This document shows, in pieces, positions 12,025 to 21,900 of a stretch of 64,000 nucleotides of DNA. The DNA comes from Coffea arabica (Eukaryota; Streptophyta; Magnoliopsida; Gentianales; Rubiaceae), in the NCBI RefSeq assembly GCF_036785885.1, contig NC_092314.1, positions 13,041,638-13,105,637 on the forward strand. Direction: 5' to 3'. Made by a program: the position numbers and the translations under genes. Each line of letters starts with the position of its first letter. The first letter of the stretch is position 1. Under the pieces are notes generated by a model. That model did not search any database. It had not been told where the DNA came from and was given only the letters and a program-made list of their open reading frames with translations.

Positions 12025-15000
12025 TAAACCATGCTTGTCCTCAAGCATGATAACAGCCAACAAACCCAATGTTTGACAAAGACTATTGCCCTACCTACCA
12101 TATTGCCAAGACACCAAGAAAAACATATATCAAGCATCAATAGTCAAGTCCAAGAAGCATCACTCTGGTTAGTTTCTAAACCACAAGATCCTCTAATTTC
12201 ATGTTAACTAATCTAAGAAGAAGGAATAATGCATAACATTTATCAGCAAATGGTCCAACTATTAACCAAAATCTCAACATTAAATCCATAATTCGGCAAG
12301 CTGACTTTTATTACACACTAACACAACCTTCACTTTTTTTTCACATTTTTTTTTCTACTTTTCTCTCTTTTTTTTTCAATAGTAACAAAAGACTCAGTCG
12401 CTAGCCATTTGAGCCTTTTGATGCGAACTCCAACATTGGCCAGATGAAGGAACCCGGTTACTCAGCTTCTATCGCCACGTGACCACGTACTCATAGCAAT
12501 TACTACTTTTTGACGCGAGAATCGACACTTTTGGTGAAGATCCCCGGTTACTAGGTAGTAAATACTAGCGGAGTACAGTCAACTCTTATTCACAGCCAAA
12601 TAATACCAAAAATTCAAAATAACACAAAAATCAAAAGGAACTTTGCAACTGCTAGTCTCATTTTTAAATATGGAGAACTAAGGTTAATAACCGGACCAAT
12701 TCACATGAAAATGCCAATAACCATTCCCTATGCCTAGAAAAGTTAACCAAAAATTATAAGAGTAAAACAATTATTGATATTCACCAAAGAGATGTTCTTG
12801 AATTCAACCACATTAACTTGATACATTTTTATTTTAAAAACTTGGCAAAAGCAGAAATAGAGGCAACAATCCAACATCAAACTTGGCATCACATACGAGC
12901 TAATCACTAAAAAGAAGAAAAAGAAAATGAATGAAAGACACTAGCACCATAACTGCTCCCCCCACACCTAAATCCTACATTGTCCTCAATGGAGGTAATA
13001 AAGTAATTAAAGTGAAGAAAACAATGAAACTTCCCTGTTGAACAGCTAAGGGATAGGAGGAAACAGTGGAGGGAAGCCGAGTTCTGAGACATTCTTGCCA
13101 CTTGGCGGGTGATGTTCGTCATTCGCTCATCTACGTGATGAATCTGAGCCCGCAAGTGGTGCGACTTAACATCAGAGGCCATCGGTGGGGGAGGCGCAGA
13201 AGAAGAGGGCTCGAGTCTTACCATTTTCTCCAAATGTCATTTCAATCAACAAGAGACAAAAATTGCCCACAGATAATGTAAACAGTAAATTCAAAGCAAT
13301 GACAATTTAATAGCCACCGGTGCCTCCCAAATATCAATAGAGAGCGACACAACTTGCCCACCCAAAATCTCTCTAAATATCTCCAATTGCACAAGAACAA
13401 CCCAGTCACACATGCCCAGCAGTCAATCAACTATCCAACCAAGTAGAACTGACACATGCAAGGGGAAATATTCCAACCAGTATCATTAGTGCAAAACATA
13501 GTCCAAAATCAATGAAATTGCTATAGTAGAGTAGAGCAGTAGTAAAGCAATAGCCCCAAGTATTAATCTAGTCACAAGAAAGATTCTAAACCTCTAAAGA
13601 AGAGCAATAGGCGACTAGAATTCCAATGAATAGAGCAAGTAGAGGAACCGTAGGTGGGAACCCAGTCCACCGAAGTCAATAAACAAACCCAGGAAACAAA
13701 TAAGTCCGCAAATGAGTCAACAAATTGCACAAATGATCAAACCAAAATCACAGACACTGTTCCTCCAAATCAGCAATATAAACCAACATCCAAAATGTCC
13801 TCAAAAACTCGATTAAAAACTACTAATGCCAATAAGGAATGCAGTTGCCGAATTAAATCAACCAAAATTTCAACAAGCAAAACACTGGCCGAGATTCTTC
13901 CCAAAATATCACAGACAATTGTTAAAATTCCAGCCCACCCAAGAACTTCAACAATTGCACCCAAAAGCTCAACAATTGCCCCCAGCAGTCAACAAGTCAA
14001 CAAGTCAGGCAACAGTAGTGCAGTGATTCGGCAATAACGACTCAATATATACCCTCAACTGGCAATTAGGCATCTACCCACAAAAGCAAGTGAAATTATC
14101 TCAACGACCTAATGGTTCACCACACAGAATTCACTTCCACCCAACGAAATAGTTGAAGTCACTAAGATGAACACGTTAGTTAACCGTCACAGAAAATTCT
14201 AACAAGCAAACCAACTCCTAACAGGGCAAATTAAGCAGCACAAGCTCCTGATTCAATAGGCAATATTAGAAATAACTCAACCAGAATCCCAAAAGAAACC
14301 TCAACGAACTTAGTAGTTGAAAGCAATGGTCAGAATATTTCTCAGCAATTCAATTAGATGCACCCAACTGGAGGAAGCAATGTAAATAGCATAGAAACTT
14401 CCCAATTTAACAAACAAGTGCAATATTTCAGCTTACCCAAAATTTCAACAAATGGCTCCAGTTGACCCGTCAAAATCTTAATTCAAAATCAGCAATTTCA
14501 ATGAAAACGGCTTAGATATTGGACACTACAAACGCAGCCAACCAGATAGAGGTACCAAATTAAGGTCCAGTTACTCCACCAGTACCACAGGTATAGCAAA
14601 ATAGCACAATAATACGACGGAAAATAGCACAATTGCTAGCACTGGTGCACCGCACAGTTAAGGCAGAAAACCCAATTGCCACTCCAATCTACTGACAAAC
14701 CCCCAAGTGAATCCAATACATACCAAAAATTGGGGATTTAGTAGCAAATACCTCTCCCAGTGGCCGAATGAAGAAACTGGGGCGGTAGTGGCTAAGAAAA
14801 AGAGGCGCTGTGTAGGACGCGAGGGAAAGGCGGCGTCCGTGGGCTGGAGCTGCGAGGGAGAGCGACTACGCGTGGGCACGGGCGGCGGCGCGCGACTACA
14901 GCAGCGACGGCGTCGGCTTGGGCAAAGCGCGCGACAGTGAAGGAGAGCGGGTGGAGCGTGCGGTCGGAGCTGGGTGGCGTGCGGAGGGATCACGGCTGAA

Positions 15001-15877
15001 AGAAGAGCTGCGGGGTGGCCTGCGCGTGGTTGGTGAGCGGCGGCGGCGCACGAGCTGGTCGTCGCTGGCGGAGGCGCGAGATGGGTGCTGCCTCTGGTGC
15101 TGCTGGCGGTAGCTAGCGGTGGAGGCGTTGAGCAGCGGCGGCGGTAACGCTCCTCGTGCCCGCGATGGATCGATGGCGAAGAGGAAGCTGGTGAGGGGAG
15201 AGCCGCGGCTAGGGTGGGTTGAGGGAGGAGGCGGCGGAGAAGAAAGAAGAAAGAAGAAGAAAGAAAGAAAAGAAAGAATAGGGAAGAAAGAAAAAGAAAA
15301 AGAAAAAGAAAATAGTATTTGTGTGTTTTTTTTTCCTTTTCCATTTTTTTTCTCTTTTTAGAATTTTTTTTTTTTTACAGGAAGACTCTCCCCCCCCCCC
15401 CCTTTTTTTTAAAATTACAAAAAAAAAAATTTTTGAAAATTTTATATATATATAACTTTTTTTTTATTGACAAAATTTATTTTTGAAATTCAAAAGTAGA
15501 GATTAACAGAAAATCAATAATCGTTCTTGAGCTTTTTGAATACTTACCTTTCCCGTGAACATGACGCGGGCACGTCATGAAGGCACGGAATCTGGAGCTC
15601 TCCATATGAGATGACGTGGGCACGTCATGAGGGCAGGAACCCCTTCTGACGATTCTGACCGTGAGCTCTCCAGACGTCATGACGCGGGCGCGTCATGACA
15701 GAAAGATACCTACAAATCATCAAAAACGAAAATTGAAACCCGAAATCAGTCAAATTCAAGGAAAACATATTTAAACTATCACACAAAATCAAAACAAACA
15801 ATTAAAAGAAATAATTGGGTTGCCTCCCAATGAGCGCCTTTCTTTAATGTCTTTGGCTAGACATTATCATGTTTTGC
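12025..15877 (-). other. Internal non-coding region of the LARD
   Basis: About 3.9 kb lies between the polypurine tract and the gag-like remnant. It holds no pol motif in any frame. A GC-rich, purine-skewed block at about 14750-15300 (minus-strand low-complexity ORF 14658-15344, rich in Ser, Pro, Leu and Phe) stands out from the AT-rich surroundings but matches no domain I know. Homopolymer runs fill 15240-15480. Confidence 0.6.
15561..15698. repeat. Three copies of a near-palindromic TGACG/CGTCA repeat
   Basis: Units at 15561-15580, 15611-15630 and 15679-15698 read ATGACGYGGGCRCGTCATGA, with arms ATGACG and CGTCAT around a GC centre. They lie about 50 and 68 bp apart in the internal region of the LARD. 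TGACG/ACGTCA is the core recognised by plant bZIP (TGA-type) factors, so these could be regulatory sites; that is inference. Confidence 0.6.
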
Positions 15878-16934
15878 TCATGGAGGATAAAATCTTGTGG
15901 CTTGCTTCAATGCTTCATCTTCAATGTGATCCTGGTAACCCTCATAGATGGAGTAATCTTTGAACACGCGAGCTACGGTCTTCCATGGACTAGTTGATAG
16001 CGCCAAATAATCAAGCAGTAATCTAAATTTTTCATCCACTCCTCCATCAAGAGCACTCAACGGTTCAAGATATTTGACCATACCTACTCTTAACTTATTT
16101 CTGCCATGAGACTCAAAAATTTCCGGTATAACAAAATCAATCTCATTAACAGAAATCATGGAGTAAGAGTTAAGAAAATGCGAGTTAGGGAATGGAGGTG
16201 GTGTCACCATATTTGATGATTCTTCACTGGATTCTTTCACTTGAATGGGTTGCGGTTGGTGGTTCCATCTCTTCCTTTTCGACTTCTTTTTCAACTGCAT
16301 CTGTAGATTTCTCATTTTGACACTCTTGCATCTCCTCATCACTAGTCAAGCAAATTGCACTCTCATTTTCTTCTAGATCAACAATGGTTTTCGAGGGCAA
16401 TTCTTCCATTCGAGAAGCCAATCGATTTATTCTGGATGTCAATAGACATAGTTGATCTGCCAGATAACTCATTGCATCCTTCATCATCTCATTTCTCATT
16501 TGTGTCTCCTGTTGGAATTGGTATGTATTAGTAGCTATTGGTTCAACTATTTCTTCAAGAGACATACTTGACATAGATGACGATTCTTGAGACTCATACT
16601 GCTGAAAATTCATTGGCCCCGTTGTATAAATATAACCGGAGTTATCCCACCATTCTTGATTATACCCGTTTGGATTAGGGTTATACCACGTTTGAGACCA
16701 GGGTGAAAAATCTCCATAATTATTGAGTGGGACACTCAGATTATCTTGATATTCGGGGCACACACCGGTTGAATGATCCCTGGCATAACAAATTTTACAG
16801 GTTGCAGCAGCCATTCTTTCTCTAATAGAGTTTAGTGCCTCTGAGTATGCAAACTTAGGAACAAAACAAAACTCATCGTCTTCCCTGGAAACAAAATCCA
16901 GTATATCACCAAAATACGGAGTGTTAGAAGCCAT
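15878..16934 (-). pseudogene. Gag-like ORF of the LARD with one zinc knuckle, frameshifted
   Basis: The ORF starts at an ATG ending at 16934 (MASNTPYFGD...), about 80 bp inside the primer site, and runs 236 codons to 16224. A second overlapping frame (to 15878) carries on the coding-like sequence, so one frameshift near 16230-16340 is likely. A CX2CX4HX4C zinc knuckle (C46, C49, H54, C59) supports nucleic-acid binding as in Gag nucleocapsid. The rest is acidic and Ser/Gln-rich. No capsid domain could be recognised. It is probably a reduced gag of an Athila-like family; the function is not preserved with certainty. Confidence 0.65.
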
Positions 16935-17015
16935 AAACTATATAAAAAAAATAAGAGAAAAAATAAATAAAAAAAAACAAGATGAACTCAAAAAGAAACA
17001 AATTAATCTGACACC

Positions 17016-17035
17016 AATCCCCGGCAACGGCGCCA
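17016..17035 (-). other. Primer binding site matching tRNA-Asp
   Basis: On the minus strand the sequence TGGCGCCGTTGCCGGGGATT follows the LTR after 5 bases. It is complementary to the 3' end of plant tRNA-Asp(GUC), with a single mismatch at the last of 20 bases. This sets the element's orientation. Confidence 0.88.
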
Positions 17036-17040
17036 AAAAT

Positions 17041-18436
17041 TGACAGGGTGTCAGCCTGTGCAATAATAAATACCTGCTCAAACTAAAATTAATTTCTGTA
17101 GATAGTGGTATGTAGGGTCGAATCCACGGGGACTGGGAGTAATGTTTCTTTTTAAATTCACAGTGACAAGGGGGGTGTTTTTATCTCAGGGGTGACAATT
17201 TAAGCAATCCAACTAAAAGTAAAATAATAAAAATAAAATAGCCAATTAGAAATTAAAATAACAACTTACTAAAATCAAAGGATCTAGCCAAGGAATAACT
17301 TCAGCAATGGTTCACCTAATTGATCATCGATACAAAGCCAATTACAATTATTTACCAATAAATAGGTTATAACTGCCAAACAAGTGATGACAGTCAACCC
17401 CTCCTTACTGTGTCGGTGATTAAGGTACGCCCGTTAATCACTGCTCTAATTGAGAAATAATCCTAGGTACGCCCATAGGATTTAATTTCCCAATTGCCTT
17501 ACGTATTAGAGGAGCCCTATTCTAACCAAATAACGCACTACCAGGGTTATTTCAGATTAGCCCGCGTATTCCCCTGACACAAGTCTAATTATGCCAGTTG
17601 TCACTATTTCAAGGCAATTAAACAATTACGGATTTAATATCTCAATTGACAATAAATTATTAAATTAACTAATTATCCGGATCCAAGACAATCAATTAAT
17701 TAAACAATCATAAGCACTACAACCAGGGAATATGCAAATACCAATAAATAAAAGAAAAAGATAAAATTAAATCGATCTCACAATTTTTAGGCGACCCAAA
17801 GCATCCGTTGTTTCTTGGCTAGAAAAAGGGATTTAGTTCATCCCCAACGAGGAACACTCACACGAAGCGGAGGGAACAATTGCAGCCTTTGCCATTGACC
17901 GGGAGAACTCAATTCGCTTCAATAAAGAAAAAGAAAGAACAAAGCTACAGCGAATGATTCATGGTTTCTCATGGTCTCTGACATACGAGAAGAAAATCAC
18001 TAAGGAACGGAAAAATGGAAAAAGTCTAAGTGAAAAGCTAATCTAGAGCTACGAGAGAAAAGTCAAAAGCTAAAAAACAAGGTAGTGCTCAGTGTCTGCC
18101 ATATATCAATCGTTCCTATTCTAATTGCTACTGTGCAGCGTCCGCCGCCCAGCCGAGAGAGAGAAAAGAAGACTTCGGCCTCCCCTTTTTAATGCTGTCT
18201 TCAGCCCAATTACCAAGAAGGGTCGCAGTTTAATATTTGAAAAATGTCCCTAGATGTCTGCTACTTGAACTCTTTCTTGATAACTGTCAAATTGACACTT
18301 GTTATGGTATTTTCGTTCTACACCCTGAAATAAATGCAAATTGCCAAAAGTGAGTAAAATCTAACAATTAATCCACATCGGATCAGGTAATAGGGAAAAT
18401 TAATTATAAAATAAACGATAAAATTGCAACCTATCA
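17041..18436 (-). repeat. 5' LTR of the LARD (1396 bp, uninterrupted)
   Basis: It is the partner of 9166-12010, with the same TGACAGGG and CCTATCA ends. It lacks the MULE (unoccupied target at 18391-18399) and the 27-bp duplication. As the LTR upstream in the sense direction it would carry the element's promoter. Confidence 0.92.
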
Positions 18437-18441
18437 GGATG
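18437..18441. repeat. Target site duplication GGATG (right)
   Basis: This second copy of GGATG directly follows the LARD. After it the NLR upstream sequence resumes (GCTTGAAGCAAAA), as in the unoccupied sites at 30758 and 55825. Confidence 0.9.
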
Positions 18442-18713
18442 CTTGAAGCAAAAAAAAAAAAAATTAAACTGATTGCCTCGTGATAAGAAGGTGGAATTAT
18501 TGCAAAAACAGAGACCCCATCGTGTGGGAATGGAATACAATAATAATTCCCAATAATTCTATGAAACCGGACCCACTACTTGTGAAACCGGAATGCGTCT
18601 GCAAGTGGTTTTTTGAAATATAAATGTATAGTAGATAAATTTTCCATTTGCAATTAGTTCAAGATAAATTTGGATTTTGGGTGAAGCCAATTTAACCCAA
18701 TGCGTGCCTAGCT

Positions 18714-18798
18714 CCAATTCCACCTAGTTGAATAATTGATTATCATTGCCTGGGATCCACCTTGATGCCAATTCCACCTAGTTGAATGGTTGATTATC
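18714..18798. repeat. 31-bp direct repeat in the NLR1 upstream region
   Basis: Two copies of a motif beginning CCAATTCCACCTAGTTGAAT and ending GATTATC (18714-18744 and 18768-18798) lie 54 bp apart upstream of NLR1. The same doublet is in front of NLR2 (about 31130-31213); NLR3 has lost most of the first copy. It may be a promoter or leader element. Confidence 0.55.
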
Positions 18799-18836
18799 TC
18801 AATACTCTCCTTCACTTTCTCACCAGAAACAAATAA
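18786..18836 (+). other. Upstream ORF in the NLR1 leader, 16 codons
   Basis: ATG at 18786 opens MVDYLNTLLHFLTRNK and stops at TAA 18834-18836, 123 bp before the NLR1 start. The same 16-codon ORF with five substitutions or fewer is in front of NLR2 (31203-31253). In front of NLR3 the codons remain but the ATG is CTG (56161). It would reduce NLR translation if included in the mRNA; whether transcription starts upstream of it is unknown. Confidence 0.45.
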
Positions 18837-18959
18837 GAAAAGCAAAGAATTGTAATTTTCAGGAAAGAAATACTTTGCTAGCTCTACAGTTAATGAGATT
18901 TGTTTCTCTCTTAAAATTTGAGAGTGAAACTGACGAAAATCCCTCCAAAAGAGATCGAG

Positions 18960-21900
18960 ATGGCCTCCACTTGCAGCGTCGATTGTGTCTTACTTGGTCT
19001 AGAGTCGATCCTGAACAGAGGCCGGTATGATCCTTATGATGTTCGTGTTGCAATCACACACATGAAATTTCTCAAAACATTTGTTATGTGTGCAAGCAAG
19101 TGGAGCCAAAGCAATGATTTGTACTTGCAATCTGACAATGTTGTGAAGAAGGTGAGTCTTCCATCTTTCTTATCTTGCATCGAAGATACCTTTCACAAAT
19201 ATGTGGAGGATATTCACTCTCTTTCCCATGATGAGATATATGTAGTGTTACACGAAATTGAGAAAGAGATCATATCACTCAAGCAAGAAATCATCCAAAT
19301 TTACTTTGCTTTGGCAAGCAGCAGGTCATTTCAATCAAATTCTTGTATGACAGATGATGAACTGTTGGAATTCATAGACCTCATCCTCCAAAATCTAGCA
19401 GATTTGACAAATTACTGTATGTATTGGAAAATTAATGAATATGATCCTTTGAGTGCTCAAGTCCAAGATCTTGAAGCAAAGCTGACATTCTTGAAAAGCT
19501 TCATTCCCTTTGCCAAAATGCGAGGAACCGCAGATATTCCTGCCTTGCTATTGGCTCACTTTGAAGTGGTGGCTTTGACCGCAGCACGCCTCTCTTACAT
19601 GTGGTCCTTTTGGAAAAATGCTGAGGAAATGCACAATCCTCAGTTCTACTACAGAAGTACTTGCAGCTTCAAACTCCTCAGCATCAGAGCTGTTGATTTT
19701 CATGTCTACGAGATTTATAAGGAAGTACTTGCAGCTTCAGACTCCTCAGCATCATTACATACAGCAGTGATGGATGAGCGGATATTGAACAACTTCAATG
19801 ATTCTCTGATAGGTCTTCTCTGGGAGTTGTTATGCTGTAGCTCTAGCTTTGTGGATTCTATGAAAGATGAAATGCGAATACTCTGTGCAGGACTGAGGTT
19901 TTTGAGAAGGATTTTAAGGGAGCATCATGAGATGATGGATGAACAAAATGAAAAGATTGGAGCTCTCCTTGGTGAGGCAGGCATTATAATATTCTCGCCC
20001 ACTCTGAGCAGAGTGATAGAAGGAGAAGTTAGCTTCTCAGGATCCACCCAGGTTCTTGATTTTTGTGATATGCTGGCCAATACCAACATCCATATCAAGA
20101 ATTTTAAGGATCAGATCAGTGGCTCAAGTACTATAGAGAGTCTTCCTAATTCCTCTTATAGCTTAAGAGCACCAGAAGTTAGCCAGACTTCCAGCCGCAT
20201 GCTATCAAAAGGTAAAATGCCAATAGACCATGAAGTCATGGTTGGTCTTGATGATGAGGCAGAAAAAGTAATTGAACCACTTATCAAGCATTTTGAGGAT
20301 CAGCTCAGTGTCCCAAGTACTATACAGAGTCTTCCTAATTCCTCTCATAGCTTAAGAGCACCAGAAGTTAGCCAGACTTCCAGCCGCATGCTATCAAAAG
20401 GTAAAATGCCAATAGACCATGAAGTCATGGTTGGTCTTGATGATGAGGCAGCAAAAGTAATTGAACGACTTGTAAGCGGATCAAAACAGGTGGAAATTGT
20501 TCCCATTGTGGGAATGGCTGGGCTTGGTAAGACAACTTTAGCCAAAAAAGCTTACAATGATAGTTCAGTAACCTGTCACTTCCACATTCGTCTTTGGTGC
20601 ACTGTTTCTCAAGAATTTAACATGAAAAGCTTGTTAACACAAATTTTGTGCTCGGATGGAAAACACTCTAGGATGGATGAAGAGCTTAAAAACTTGAATG
20701 AACATGAATTGCTTCACAAGCTCTATCAAAGGCTAAAGACGAAGAGGTATCTTGTTGTTTTTGATGATGTCTGGGACATTAAGGTATGGAATGAGCTGAG
20801 AATTTCATTCCCAGATGACAAAAACCAAAGTAGAATCATCTTTACGAGTCGATCTTCTAATGTAGCTTCACAGGTTCAACATGGTGGAGAACCTCACTAT
20901 CTTCACCCACTCAGTAAGAAAGAAAGTTTCGAATTGCTGCAGAAGAAGGTGTTTGGAGAAGAAGAAGAATGTCCTCAAGCATTGCATGGATTGGGAATGG
21001 AGATTGCTGAAAAGTGCTGGGGGTTGCCACTTGCACTTGTTGTTGTAGCTGGAGTCCTAGCAACTATAGAGCATGATATTTTGGTTTGGAAAAAGTTTGC
21101 TGAAAGTTTAACTTCAACCATGGTGTCTGGTACAGACCAGTGGAACAAGTCCTTGGAGCTCAGTTATGAGCATCTACCATATCACTTGAAGGCATGCTTG
21201 CTGTATTTTGCTGCATTTCGAGAAGATGAAAAAATTGGTGCCAAGAGTTTGATGCGTCTATGGATTGCAGAAGGGTTTGTGGAAATAATTGAAGGAAAGA
21301 GATCAGAGGATACTGCAGAAGAATATTTGATGGATCTAATTGGCCGAAACCTGGTCATGGTAAGTAAAAGCAGATCCATTGGTGGAGTCAAAACTTGTTA
21401 CATTCACGATTTGATTTTTGAGTTCTGTAAGGGCGAGGCGAAAGAAAAGAATTTCCTTCAGGTCCTGCGAGGATATGATGAGCTTTCTACCTTTAATGAG
21501 GAGAACCCACCTCGGTTGTCCATTTGGTGCAGTGGAGAAGATTTTATGAAGTCAAGGCTATTTTGTCCGCATTTAGCCAGTCTGCTATTCTTTGATGCTA
21601 CTCCAGGATATAAGAAGTTTGAGTTGCTTAATATCTCCTTCCTTTTTTGCATCTACAAACATCTTAACGTTCTGAATTTAGAGGGCATTGACCTAATGTT
21701 GAAGGAGCTTCCAGCTGAAGTCGAATCACTTATTTGTTTGAGGTACTTAGCCCTTAGTGCTTGGAAAATGCGATTCATTCCACCATCTATAGCCAAGCTC
21801 TCACATTTGGAAACCTTCTGTCTAAATTCTCACCAGATGGTTTCATTGCCAGATAGCATCTGGAACATGAAGAAGTTGAGGCATGTAGATGCATGGAGTG

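Larger units (their letters stand above)
9166..18436 (-). mobile_element. LARD-like LTR retrotransposon without pol
   Basis: This complete element has two LTRs (9166-12010 and 17041-18436), a 5-bp GGATG target duplication, a primer site matching tRNA-Asp just inside the right LTR, and a polypurine tract just inside the left LTR; it therefore runs on the minus strand. The internal 5.0 kb encodes a broken gag-like ORF with one zinc knuckle and no protease, RT, RNase H or integrase, so movement would need a partner element. The tRNA-Asp primer site is typical of Athila/Tat-type Ty3/gypsy elements; lineage is inferred. Without the nested MULE it would be about 7.85 kb. The LTRs differ by about two dozen changes by eye, so insertion is fairly recent. 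Confidence 0.93.

Noticed and set aside
14658..15344. 228-residue minus-strand ORF in the LARD
   Set aside because: It is low-complexity (Ser, Pro, Leu, Phe runs) in a GC-rich, purine-skewed block without any domain, and an equally long open stretch exists on the other strand.
18918..18959. N-terminal extension of NLR1 (and likewise 31320-31355 for NLR2)
   Set aside because: The open frame begins with TTG, not ATG, and the matching leader of NLR3 has a stop codon. The ATG at 18960 (and 31356, 56314) is the conserved start.
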